A stretch of 18,071 bases of DNA from an uncultured Gammaproteobacteria bacterium (GCA_913041025.1 CAJWGQ010000036.1:1-18071); one strand, 5' to 3'. Numbered from the stretch's first letter, positions 6,796 through 14,950 are shown. Notes: generated from the letters alone by a model not told the origin. A program made the numbers and translations.

Positions 6796-8460
6796 TTAAT
6801 CTGTCCTCGCAAGGTTAACCTTGCCTGCCAGAATCGTTCCTCGTACGGCAATGTCACGGATTCTTCTGGTATCAACCTGAAAGGGGTCTTCATCCAAGAT
6901 CGCAAAGTCAGCGCACTTACCGGCTTCGATGCTCCCCAGACGATGGTCCTGACCAAGCACGTAGGCCGCGTCCACCGTAATCGCGCGCATCGCCCGCTCC
7001 ACCGAAATTCTCTCGCCAGGACTCAAAACAGTTTCTCCATCTGAGCCTATCCTGTTCACCGCAATCCAAACAGCTGTCAGGGGATGCATCGGCGCGACGA
7101 CCAGATTGTAGTCAGAGTGTAGGGCAAATCTTGCCCCCGCATCGACTAAGGAGCCCAGCCTGGCTGTGGCTTCGGTTCGATCCGGGCCAAACCCACGATC
7201 ATTGTGTATATCGGATCGGTAATGAACAAAATAGGGATTCACACTCGCTAATCCACTCAAAGCAGAAAGCCGCCGAGCCTGAGCAGGAGTACTAATGCAA
7301 TAGTGCTCTATGGTAAAGCGATGATCAAACTTCGGCGATCTATTTAACAATTCACTAAGAGTATCCAACGTCATGTCAACAGTTTCGTCTCCGTTGGCGT
7401 GAGAGTGGATCTGTATCCCATTTTCCCAAAACGGCAGCATTCTCTCCACCATGTCAGACCAGTCGACGTCACCCGTCAACCCCACTTCTCCATCAAGATA
7501 GCCCGGAAAATTCAACTTTAATGTCATTGCCGGGTAAGAACCGTCATTGACATACTTGACACCGTGGACCGCAAGCCGATCGGTTTCCTTTGTCTTCATC
7601 TCCGAGTAAAACTCCATGAAGTCCTTACCAAAACTTCTGCGTAGAGCAGACTCAAAGGGAACCAACAGCACTCTCATGGGCAAAACGCCTTGCTCAATCG
7701 CCCGCATGTGGTCGTCCCACTCTCTTTCAAAGGAGTCCACTCCATAGATCATGTCTGCGGTCGCGGTAACACCACTATCGACCGCTACCTGCCCTTGTAG
7801 ACTGAGCGCTTGGAGCCCAAACCCTGCCCCATAGACCTCTTCTCGGACAGGTTTTGAAGCAGCACCAACCGCTGCAGACTCTACGAACCAGCCATTCAGT
7901 CTCCCATCAGCATATCGCCCCAGGCCATGCAGCTCAGTCTCTTCGTTCACTCCTATATGCTCGATCATCGCCGAATTCGCATAAACAATGTGCGGTGCGT
8001 AAGCCAATACCCATATCGGAACATCCTTGGACACTTGGTCGAGCATGTCTCGGTCCAGGTGACCTTTTTGGACCCCTGGATCATACCCCCAGGCGATGAC
8101 AGGGTTCCTCGATGCTTCGGTGAGCTTTTTTAGCTTTTCCAAAACGGCATCTCGGTCAATGAATCCCGAGACCTTTCGCCCGGACGGGTCGGTCGAGTCG
8201 ATAGGACCTAGGTATTCGAGCCCCATGTATGTCCCAGAGAGCCTAAGATGGGTGTGAGGATCAATAAAACCAGGGAACAAAACTTTGTTTGAAAAGGTAT
8301 CGTCTATTTCGTGGGGGTACCGTTCAAGCCACGGTTTCATGCTGTCTAGATTGCCAACAGAGACTACTTTCCCTTCCGCCACCGCCACAGCGTTTGCGAC
8401 CGGTCTTCCCAGATCCATCGTGCGAATCGTTTTCGCCAGAAACACAGTCAACTTGTCCAT
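6796..8460 (-). CDS. Amidohydrolase family 3 (YtcJ-like) metal-dependent hydrolase 2
   Basis: This 554-residue protein is a YtcJ-like amidohydrolase. It has HxH at His69/His71 in FIDPHTH, Lys302 in VKYVNDGS, His352/His354 in IHSHANGD, His386 in FTIEHY and Asp450 in LHSD. The HANGD sequence is the classic form for the family, whereas copy 1 has HCCGN, so the active sites differ around the same metal ligands. It ends in GSIEAGKCADFAILDEDPF. The N-terminus parallels copy 1 (MKPWL, then PGFIDPH). I chose ATG 8460 because MDKLTVFLAKTIRTMD aligns with copy 1; a TTG at 8478 would add six residues. The G3E GTPase gene begins one base after its stop. The YeiH-type transporter gene is divergent, with about 150 bases between the starts. 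The substrate is unknown. Confidence 0.9.
   Translation of the reverse strand: MDKLTVFLAKTIRTMDLGRPVANAVAVAEGKVVSVGNLDSMKPWLERYPHEIDDTFSNKVLFPGFIDPHTHLRLSGTYMGLEYLGPIDSTDPSGRKVSGFIDRDAVLEKLKKLTEASRNPVIAWGYDPGVQKGHLDRDMLDQVSKDVPIWVLAYAPHIVYANSAMIEHIGVNEETELHGLGRYADGRLNGWFVESAAVGAASKPVREEVYGAGFGLQALSLQGQVAVDSGVTATADMIYGVDSFEREWDDHMRAIEQGVLPMRVLLVPFESALRRSFGKDFMEFYSEMKTKETDRLAVHGVKYVNDGSYPAMTLKLNFPGYLDGEVGLTGDVDWSDMVERMLPFWENGIQIHSHANGDETVDMTLDTLSELLNRSPKFDHRFTIEHYCISTPAQARRLSALSGLASVNPYFVHYRSDIHNDRGFGPDRTEATARLGSLVDAGARFALHSDYNLVVAPMHPLTAVWIAVNRIGSDGETVLSPGERISVERAMRAITVDAAYVLGQDHRLGSIEAGKCADFAILDEDPFQVDTRRIRDIAVRGTILAGKVNLARTD
6809..6824. repeat. Perfect 16-bp palindrome at the amidohydrolase 2/GTPase 2 junction
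   Basis: GCAAGGTTAACCTTGC is fully self-complementary and shares the 10-base core AGGTTAACCT with the operator-like palindrome at 3102-3115. It lies in the last codons of the hydrolase, immediately before the Shine-Dalgarno region of the GTPase gene. As RNA it could fold into a six-base-pair stem with a UUAA loop. It could therefore be a DNA operator or a translational hairpin. Confidence 0.5.
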
Positions 8461-8559
8461 TTTCCGATCACTCTGCAATCATGACAATTGGCACCTCAGC
8501 CACTCCAAAACGGTTACTCCACTTAACATAGCCCGCGCCCTTAGGAACTAAAACAACCG

Positions 8560-8588
8560 TAGATAGCCAAGAGGTTTGGTTATATATT
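8560..8588 (+). promoter_or_regulatory. Candidate promoter for the YeiH-family gene
   Basis: TAGATA at 8560-8565 and TATATT at 8583-8588 are 17 bases apart, matching four and five of six sigma-70 consensus positions. The ribosome site AGGAAG at 8603-8608 precedes ATG 8612, leaving a short leader. Support is motif-based only. Confidence 0.35.
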
Positions 8589-8611
8589 GCTCAGAATCAT
8601 CGAGGAAGTAC

Positions 8612-9562
8612 ATGGCAATCATCTCTTCTCTGTTTTCGGACAAATTCTTGCTCTCTATTCTAGTGCTGGCAGTTTTGTTAGTGATATTAGGCAACCCTGC
8701 GCTAGCGTTTCTCGCTGCGGCGGCGATTTCTTTATGGTCTAACAGAATAATCATCAAGAATGCGTCCAAGTACTCTAAATACTCTCTTCAAACTGCCATC
8801 GTCCTTCTCGGATTCAGCATGAGCGCGGATAACCTGCTCGCTTTGAGCGCAGATTATGCGCTGACCGTATCGGTCTATGTGGTCATCACATTACTTGCGG
8901 GCTTATTGATCGGATGGATGATCAGGCAACAGAGCGTCGATAGCAAACTGATCTCGACTGGCACAGCCATATGCGGGGGCACCGCAATCGCTTCGCTATC
9001 ACCTATTTTGTCAGCCACGCCGGCACAAACGGGTATGTGTTTAGCATTAGTCTTCGTCCTGAACGCCCTTGCCCTCTTGACCTTTCCCTATGTCGGTCAA
9101 TGGTTGGAACTGTCTCAAGCACAATTCGGCGTCTGGTCAGCCCTCGCGATTCATGACACCTCCAGTGTCGTGGCGACCGCTATGATCTACGGAGAAGAAG
9201 CAGCCCAAGTCGCGACCACGCTTAAGCTGGGCAGAACTTTGTGGTTGATCCCCATTTTATTGGGTTTCGCGCTCATCGAAGGCAGCAAGGAAAACAAAGG
9301 CAGACTAGTCACCGTGCCTAGGTTTATCTTTCTGTTTATTGGGGCTTCTGTCTTAGCCTCTTACTTCGACTTGCCCTCAGTCTTCATTACGACGACAGGC
9401 GTCGTGAGCAAAACCCTACTCGTAATAGCACTATTCCTTGTCGGAATCGCGACCACTCGAGAAAACCTTTCCGTGTTAAATGCTAAACACCTGATCCAAG
9501 GGCTCGCCATCTGGATCCTTGTTGTTGCCGCGACGCTAGGTTATGTAATAACCCAAATCTGA
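8612..9562 (+). CDS. YeiH/UPF0324 family putative sulfate exporter-type membrane protein
   Basis: This 316-residue integral membrane protein belongs to the YeiH family (PF03601), annotated as putative sulfate exporters but poorly characterised. It is mostly hydrophobic, with about nine to ten membrane segments. It carries the family signatures TGTAICGGTAIASLSPIL near 118-136 and WSALAIHDTSSVVATAMIYG near 178-197, followed by LKLGRTLWLIP. ATG 8612 is preferred because AGGAAG lies just ahead and the first membrane helix then begins at the right place; a TTG at 8576 lacks such support. It is divergent from amidohydrolase 2 and converges on the YghU-like gene with only 18 bases between their stops. 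Transport of sulfate, sulfite or another oxyanion is possible. A LysR regulator often accompanies yeiH genes, but none is present here. Confidence 0.88.
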   Translation: MAIISSLFSDKFLLSILVLAVLLVILGNPALAFLAAAAISLWSNRIIIKNASKYSKYSLQTAIVLLGFSMSADNLLALSADYALTVSVYVVITLLAGLLIGWMIRQQSVDSKLISTGTAICGGTAIASLSPILSATPAQTGMCLALVFVLNALALLTFPYVGQWLELSQAQFGVWSALAIHDTSSVVATAMIYGEEAAQVATTLKLGRTLWLIPILLGFALIEGSKENKGRLVTVPRFIFLFIGASVLASYFDLPSVFITTTGVVSKTLLVIALFLVGIATTRENLSVLNAKHLIQGLAIWILVVAATLGYVITQI

Positions 9563-9580
9563 CCACGTGATCCGATTCAC

Positions 9581-10426
9581 TTACTTGATGTCACTCGCAT
9601 CGTGGCGCTCTGGCACGCGCTCCTCTTCCGGGCCCCAGGGACGATTTACTCTCCTGCCTCTTTGCACTGCCGGGCGCTCCTCAATCTCTTTTGACCATCG
9701 CACGACGTGTTCATAAGAGGATACATCCAAAAAAACAGCAGAATTGTAACTGTTATGGAGGACCAAATTCCCATACCAGGAGTAAGTCGCTATATCCGAG
9801 ATATTGTAGGTGTCGCCACATAGATACTGACGCGAGGACAGATTACGATCGAGCACATCTAGTTGTCTTTTGACCTCCATTGCAAACCGGTTAATGGGAT
9901 ACTCAAATTTTTCTGGTGCATAAGCATAAAAGTGGCCAAACCCACCACCCAGATAAGGCGCACTACCCATTTGCCAAAAAAGCCAGGACATACATTCCGC
10001 CCTTTCTGAAGGATCGTCAGGCAAAAACTCCCCAAACTTTTCCGCGAGATAGACTAGAATCGCGCCTGATTCGAAAACACGAGTCGGCGGCGTGGTGCTT
10101 CGATCTAAAAGAGCGGGGATCTTCGAGTTGGGATTAATCTCAACAAATCCACTACCAAACTGATTACCTTCGCCTATGTTGATCAAAAAAGCGTCATACT
10201 CGGCACCCTCATGCCCTAAAGCCAAAAGCTCTTCCAACAAAACCGTTACCTTTACTCCGTTGGGCGTTCCTAATGAGTAAAGTTGAAGCGGATGTTTTCC
10301 AACCGGCAGTTCTTTTTCATGCGTTGAGCCCGCAATGGGCCTGTTGATGTTACTGAAGGCGGCCCCGTCTTCGGTATTCCAAGTCCACACCTCGGGCGGC
10401 GTATAAGAAGAATTTGAATCACTCAT
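9581..10426 (-). CDS. yghU: Glutathione transferase-like disulfide-bond oxidoreductase, YghU type
   Basis: This 281-residue protein closely follows E. coli YghU (about 288 residues) as I recall it. Shared stretches include VWTWNTEDGAAFSNINRP, LPVGKHPLQLYSLGTPNG, NPNSKIPAL, RVFESGAILVYLAEKFG and FGHFYAYAP, plus the C-terminal ERHDAS. The thioredoxin-like domain covers roughly residues 45-130 and the all-helical domain the rest. YghU binds two glutathione molecules, lacks the classic Tyr/Ser/Cys catalytic residue, and reduces disulfide bonds and organic peroxides. The ATG at 10426 has TGGAG at a suitable distance. It lies 82 bases downstream of the Baeyer-Villiger monooxygenase gene on the same strand, with a possible weak terminator between them, so it may or may not share that transcript. 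The likely role is protection from peroxide or electrophile stress during catabolism. Confidence 0.93.
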   Translation of the reverse strand: MSDSNSSYTPPEVWTWNTEDGAAFSNINRPIAGSTHEKELPVGKHPLQLYSLGTPNGVKVTVLLEELLALGHEGAEYDAFLINIGEGNQFGSGFVEINPNSKIPALLDRSTTPPTRVFESGAILVYLAEKFGEFLPDDPSERAECMSWLFWQMGSAPYLGGGFGHFYAYAPEKFEYPINRFAMEVKRQLDVLDRNLSSRQYLCGDTYNISDIATYSWYGNLVLHNSYNSAVFLDVSSYEHVVRWSKEIEERPAVQRGRRVNRPWGPEEERVPERHDASDIK

Positions 10427-10461
10427 AAATTACTCCAGCAACAGTTTTTCATCATCACTAT

Positions 10462-10508
10462 ATAAAGAAAATAACAGACGCTCCAAGGCGACCTTATACC
10501 GATCTGTT
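10462..10508 (-). terminator. Possible terminator after the Baeyer-Villiger monooxygenase gene
   Basis: Just after the TAG stop, AACAGA pairs with TCTGTT at 10503-10508 and 10473-10478. An inner AAGG-CCTT hairpin lies between them. The minus-strand sequence then continues ATTTTCTTT. The stem is interrupted by a large internal loop, so attenuation rather than full termination is likely, and the call is weak. Confidence 0.3.
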
Positions 10509-12356
10509 CTAATTAAAGACGTATGGCTCAAGAGTTTCCTGAGCATGAACACGATACTTATGCCAACGACCTCCGCCGTAGTAACTAAGACTCCCAGGCT
10601 CTGCCTTGCCCTCCCCGTTATAATACGAATAGCAATCGCGAAACGCGCTGGTCTGAATGTCTACTTGTTTGCAGTGCTCTACATACGCTTCTTCTTGAGC
10701 CTTATCTACATCAACCGCGCTCGCGCCCTTCTCTCTCATTGTTTCCAACAACCAGACGAGATAATCACCGTGCACCTCGAGCGCATCGGTAAAGTTAAAA
10801 CTACCTCCTCCACCCTGAGGGCCTGCAACAATAAACAGATTGGGGAATCCATTACTGTGAATACCCAGAAAGGTCTGAGTACCTTTTTCTTCCCATTTCT
10901 CTTGAAGTGTTTGTCCTCCCCTTCCCTCGACCATATTGAAGGTTGCAGCTTCCATCCATTTAAAACCGGTTGCATAAATCAGCACGTCTAACGGATATTC
11001 TCTGCCTTCGTGAACGACACCTCTCTCATTGATCTTAGATACTCCCGATGGTGCTGTATCCACCAAATTCACGTGAGGTAAATTAAAGGTGGGCAAGTAC
11101 TCATCATGAAATGCTGGCCTTTTACACCCATAGGGGTAGTAGGGTTTCAACGACTGGGCAATCTCTGGATCCTCAACTATGTTGTCCACTCGAGTTCGAA
11201 TTTGCTCCATGATCCGAAAATTGGTGTCTAGCTGCTTCGTCATCATTTCTTCAGCCGTGAGCTCACGCGAGTGCTGCTTCCTTTCCTTAAAATCAGCGAC
11301 CTTACCAGCGAGGTATTCGTCGTTGGCCTTTAAGGCAGTCCGACCGGAAGAGATTTTCGCAAATCGAGCGCGCCTGGCTTTTGCCCAGCCCGGTTCGGTT
11401 TTCCACTGATCGATCTCTTCTTGCGTTGTCTCTCGCTGATCTCGAACGTCGATAGAAGATGGAGTCCTCTGGAATACGTGTAGCTCTTTCACAACTTTTG
11501 CGATCTCAGGCACGACCTGTACGGCCGTCGCGCCAGTCCCAATAACACCCACCCTTTTACCTTTTAGATCTACGTTATAATTCCAACGGGACGTATGAAA
11601 TGACTCACCCTTAAACGATTCCATCCCTTCGATTCGCGCCAACTTAGGAGTAGTCAACAAGCCATTAGCAAGAATGACATAACGAGCCTTCATCTGATCG
11701 CCTCGATCTGTGAGCACCTTCCAGCTTTGATGTTCTTCTTCCCAAACGGTCCTCTCGACTGTGGTATGAAAGAGACACTTGTCATAAAACCCAAATTTCT
11801 CTGCAAGCTTTTGACAGTACTCCATAATCTCGAACCCGGAAGCGAACTTCATTGTAGGGAAGTAACCCATCTCCTCAAGCAGCGGGAAGTAACTGTAGGA
11901 CTCGACGTCGCAGGCAATTCCAGGATAGCGGTTCCAGTACCAAGTGCCGCCTACGTCTCCGCCCTTCTCACAAAAACGAACATCTTCGAATCCCGCATTT
12001 TTCAATTTATACCAAAGTAATAAGCCTGCAAATCCAGCTCCTACTACCAATATTTCGCATTCATCTTTTAAAGCCTCGCGCTGAACTGGCTCGCTCGAGT
12101 AAAGATCTTCTAGGTACCGACTAAACTCTCCTTTCATCTCCATATAATCGGCCGCATCGCGTCGGCGCTCTTTGAAAGCTTGATACTTTTCTTGTTCCTC
12201 GGCATTAAACACCGCGCCTACAGGTTCTTCTGGGAGCGTGGTCAAGGACTCATCATTCAAAGCCGAGTACCCTTTACCGGTGATTTTTTCCGTGGCTTTA
12301 CCCGCCCTGGTATTGAATATTTTAAGTCCGCTATTGGGATCAATTTGAATCGCCAT
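10509..12356 (-). CDS. Flavin-containing Baeyer-Villiger-type monooxygenase
   Basis: This 615-residue protein is a class B flavoprotein monooxygenase. An FAD-binding Rossmann motif GAGFAG is at 106-111, GGTWYWNRYPG at 136-146, and the NADPH-side motif GTGATA at 273-278. The type I Baeyer-Villiger fingerprint FxGxxxHxxxW runs from Phe248 to Trp258 (FKGESFHTSRW), followed by Asn where Pro or Asp is usual. Such enzymes insert oxygen next to a ketone to give an ester or lactone, using NADPH and O2. About 95 residues precede the Rossmann fold, an extension found in longer Baeyer-Villiger enzymes of the roughly 600-residue class. ATG 12356 has GAGAGG upstream; a GTG four codons earlier is less likely. 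It follows the CoA-transferase gene after a 183-base gap without a convincing promoter. Ketone substrates may be alicyclic or terpenoid, but this cannot be read from sequence. Confidence 0.9.
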   Translation of the reverse strand: MAIQIDPNSGLKIFNTRAGKATEKITGKGYSALNDESLTTLPEEPVGAVFNAEEQEKYQAFKERRRDAADYMEMKGEFSRYLEDLYSSEPVQREALKDECEILVVGAGFAGLLLWYKLKNAGFEDVRFCEKGGDVGGTWYWNRYPGIACDVESYSYFPLLEEMGYFPTMKFASGFEIMEYCQKLAEKFGFYDKCLFHTTVERTVWEEEHQSWKVLTDRGDQMKARYVILANGLLTTPKLARIEGMESFKGESFHTSRWNYNVDLKGKRVGVIGTGATAVQVVPEIAKVVKELHVFQRTPSSIDVRDQRETTQEEIDQWKTEPGWAKARRARFAKISSGRTALKANDEYLAGKVADFKERKQHSRELTAEEMMTKQLDTNFRIMEQIRTRVDNIVEDPEIAQSLKPYYPYGCKRPAFHDEYLPTFNLPHVNLVDTAPSGVSKINERGVVHEGREYPLDVLIYATGFKWMEAATFNMVEGRGGQTLQEKWEEKGTQTFLGIHSNGFPNLFIVAGPQGGGGSFNFTDALEVHGDYLVWLLETMREKGASAVDVDKAQEEAYVEHCKQVDIQTSAFRDCYSYYNGEGKAEPGSLSYYGGGRWHKYRVHAQETLEPYVFN

Positions 12357-12539
12357 ACTTCCTCTCACAGCTTCTCTGATTAACTCTTACCCTGCTATAT
12401 TTGCCTAGGGTCGTCAATCACAGGATCTCAACCGAACTCAAAGAATCGAAGATCATCTTTCCCCAAAAGATCAAAGCAAGAATAAAGTTTAGATGCTTTG
12501 GTCTAATCACCGCTAGAACTGGACAGCGAAGTAGTTCGG

Positions 12540-14906
12540 CTAAACTCCTACCGCGCCGATATCATAGAGCTCAGCAACTTGTTCGTCGCTATAACCCAGC
12601 AGATCACGAAGATACCGGTCAGTATCCGCCCCGAGACACGGCGCCGATCGACTGACCTGACTACTCGTACTTCTAGAAACCCAGGGGATTCCCGTATGCG
12701 CCTTTGCGCCCACCTCAGGATGCGGTAATCGTTCGATGAAACGTCGACTCAACAGATGACGGTCTTCAACGATATCCTTGGTTGTCATTGTGGGGAACGC
12801 GGCAACGCCTTTTGCCTGTAAACGCTCGGTTATATTCCATTTATCCTTGTCTTGAGTCCATAGAGTAATAATCTGGTCCAAGGCGTCTTCGTTTTGTTTT
12901 CTGGCCTTCAGATCTTTAAACCGCGGATCCTCTTCTAGGCCTTTTGAAATTTCTTTTGCCACTTGTCGCCATTCCTCATCCCCAGTAACCGCAATAGAAA
13001 CCCACGCGTCCTCGCCTGTGCAGGGATAACAACCGTGAGGTGCCATCACGTGACTCCGGTTCCCAATGCGCTGGGGCTGTTTGCCATCGACGACATAGTC
13101 CATCCAACCAGATAGATTGAGCACGGCCGTAGCCTCCCAAAGGCTAATATCCAAGTGATCTCCCTCACCGGTTTGTTCTCGTCTCAACAACGCAGAGACC
13201 ACTCCGAGCGTTCCCGTGATTCCCGCCGTCGGATCTGGCATTGAAAGTCCGATCTCCTGTGGTCCGCCGCCTATATACCCGGTCCCTTCAGACAAACCCG
13301 CAAGAGGCGGCATCGCTGGGCCATAGCCCATGTATTCTCTGTAAGGCCCGGTCTGACCGTAGCCACTAATACTGACTAATATCAGCTTGGGATTAATCGC
13401 TTTTAACTGATCATATCCAAGTCCCAGCCGGTCCAGCACGCCCGTCGCGAAATTTTGAACCAATACATCGCTTTTTGAAACCAACTGACGAACAATCTCT
13501 AGACCTCTTTCATGGCCAAGATCGATCGACATACTCGACTTTCCCTGGTTCCATTGATTGAACATGCCAGAGTTATTTAGTGTGGGCTCCCAATCTTCTG
13601 GAAAAACCGGCATCCGTCGGTACAGGTCCGCTCTCTTTGTAGATTCTAATCTAATTACTTCAGCGCCAAGATGGGCCAGGTTAAGGGAACAGAAAGGCCC
13701 CGCCCATGCCCAGGTCATATCTAACACACGGACACCTTCCAGCGGCAGACCGATAGACCCTGTTGAATTTACGAGTTCGCGCCCAGACAACGACTCGATG
13801 TCATCGTTGTGCTCGCCTAATGTAGGAGCAGCTCGGATAAACGATGCTCGACCCGATTGTTTCAAGGTAGCGCCCCTCATTAACTCGAGCTCGCCCAGAT
13901 CTCCGAGCGCAACTTTTTCAAAAAACCCTCTAGATCGAAGATGCTCGCTCCTGGACATCTTTTCAAAGTCCATCACAGGCGCGACGCATATTCGATGCTG
14001 CTGTGCCGCGTGATATAGATCTTCGGCTAACCAGTCTCCAACAAACTCTTGCACCATCGCGTGAACCATATCCTGGTTCTCGGCTCTGCCCGGTTGATCC
14101 AAAAACAACTCCAGAGACGCCCATTCCGGATTTCCCATGAACTCGACCAATCTTTCCCATTGGTCCTGTTCAATACATGCTATAAATACGGGCCTATCCT
14201 TCGCCTGGAATATTTTCCAAGGAATAAGCGATCTCGGAAAGATCCTAGAAATAACATCGCCCTTATAACTGAACACCGGGACAGCAACTTCCAGCACAGA
14301 GCACACGTACTCTTGAATCGAAAAATCGATCGCCTCACCTTGGCCGGTCGAGCGCGCTTTTTTTAAATACGCCAGCCCTGTCGCGGCAGCCGAGATCGCG
14401 GCCATCATAGAACTCTGTTCACCGAAAGGTTTCAGAGGCGGCAAGCTGGGATCTGGCTCAGTGGCCGGACAAAGGTTTGCCCAGCCGCCAGCATTCACAA
14501 GATTTATTTCCTCTGTTGAATAATCTGAATAAGGCCCGCTCAAACCAAAAGGGGTAACCGCTAGCACTACCAGGTGAGGTCGACTCTCTAATAGGACATC
14601 AGCATCGAGCCCCAATCTCACAACCTCAGATTGTTTTAGTCCGTGCACGACCAAGTCTGCCCAATCTAGAAGCCGACTGAGCTCTGCCTTATCTTCATAA
14701 TTGACAGAGACACCGCGCTTGTTTACGTTCAGAGCCGAAAACAACAAACCCTCCACAGGTTTACTCTTTTTACCGATAAAACCCGAAGAAGCCCTCAAAG
14801 TATCGCCAGTCAGTGGCTCTACCTTAATAACGTCGGCACCTTCGTCTGCAAGCAGTTTGCCTGTATAGGAAGTCGCGACTCCGCCCGAAAGCTCTAACAC
14901 CCGCAT
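12540..14906 (-). CDS. Tandem-domain CaiB/BaiF (class III) CoA-transferase
   Basis: This 788-residue protein carries two class III CoA-transferase domains (PF02515) in one chain, about residues 1-375 and 385-788. Each has the first-strand signature (MRVLELSG; EGVRVLDMTWAWAGPF) and a GADVIKVE- or GAEVIRLE-like motif, and each has an NxNKR-like segment or its remnant. Class III enzymes move CoA between carboxylic acids through an aspartyl-CoA intermediate. The catalytic Asp is present only in the second half: Asp558 in MPDPTAGI. A gapless alignment puts Ser166 at that place in the first half. Single-domain relatives form interlocked dimers, so this fusion probably folds as an internal pseudo-dimer with one active centre; the DMSP enzyme DddD is a known tandem example, but no DMSP genes are nearby. 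ATG 14906 starts 44 bases after the cis-prenyltransferase stop. Confidence 0.9.
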   Translation of the reverse strand: MRVLELSGGVATSYTGKLLADEGADVIKVEPLTGDTLRASSGFIGKKSKPVEGLLFSALNVNKRGVSVNYEDKAELSRLLDWADLVVHGLKQSEVVRLGLDADVLLESRPHLVVLAVTPFGLSGPYSDYSTEEINLVNAGGWANLCPATEPDPSLPPLKPFGEQSSMMAAISAAATGLAYLKKARSTGQGEAIDFSIQEYVCSVLEVAVPVFSYKGDVISRIFPRSLIPWKIFQAKDRPVFIACIEQDQWERLVEFMGNPEWASLELFLDQPGRAENQDMVHAMVQEFVGDWLAEDLYHAAQQHRICVAPVMDFEKMSRSEHLRSRGFFEKVALGDLGELELMRGATLKQSGRASFIRAAPTLGEHNDDIESLSGRELVNSTGSIGLPLEGVRVLDMTWAWAGPFCSLNLAHLGAEVIRLESTKRADLYRRMPVFPEDWEPTLNNSGMFNQWNQGKSSMSIDLGHERGLEIVRQLVSKSDVLVQNFATGVLDRLGLGYDQLKAINPKLILVSISGYGQTGPYREYMGYGPAMPPLAGLSEGTGYIGGGPQEIGLSMPDPTAGITGTLGVVSALLRREQTGEGDHLDISLWEATAVLNLSGWMDYVVDGKQPQRIGNRSHVMAPHGCYPCTGEDAWVSIAVTGDEEWRQVAKEISKGLEEDPRFKDLKARKQNEDALDQIITLWTQDKDKWNITERLQAKGVAAFPTMTTKDIVEDRHLLSRRFIERLPHPEVGAKAHTGIPWVSRSTSSQVSRSAPCLGADTDRYLRDLLGYSDEQVAELYDIGAVGV

Positions 14907-14950
14907 CGACTAACCATCTCACCTTTATGGGTTGATAAATCGCTCAATGC

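Noticed and set aside
6795..6956. 54-codon N-terminal extension of GTPase 2
   Set aside because: It overlaps the end of amidohydrolase 2 in another frame. The ATG one base after that gene's stop has a ribosome site and gives a normal family start.
6232..7044. Long plus-strand open frame of 270 codons
   Set aside because: It is antisense to the amidohydrolase 2 and GTPase 2 genes, which have clear family motifs. Its translation is Ser/Thr-rich with no recognisable domain.
10545..10991. Plus-strand 148-codon frame within the monooxygenase gene
   Set aside because: It lies antisense to a well-supported gene and shows no domain or convincing start signal.
12455..12471. ATCTTT/AAAGAT hairpin in the gap between CoA-transferase and monooxygenase genes
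   Set aside because: It has a six-base-pair, AT-rich stem with no U run on the minus strand, so it is not a credible terminator. No good promoter pair was found in the gap either.
12540..14906. Identification of the tandem CoA-transferase as DddD (DMSP cleavage)
   Set aside because: The size and two-domain layout are similar, but no DMSP transporter or dddB/dddC-like gene is nearby. I cannot confirm specific DddD residues by eye.
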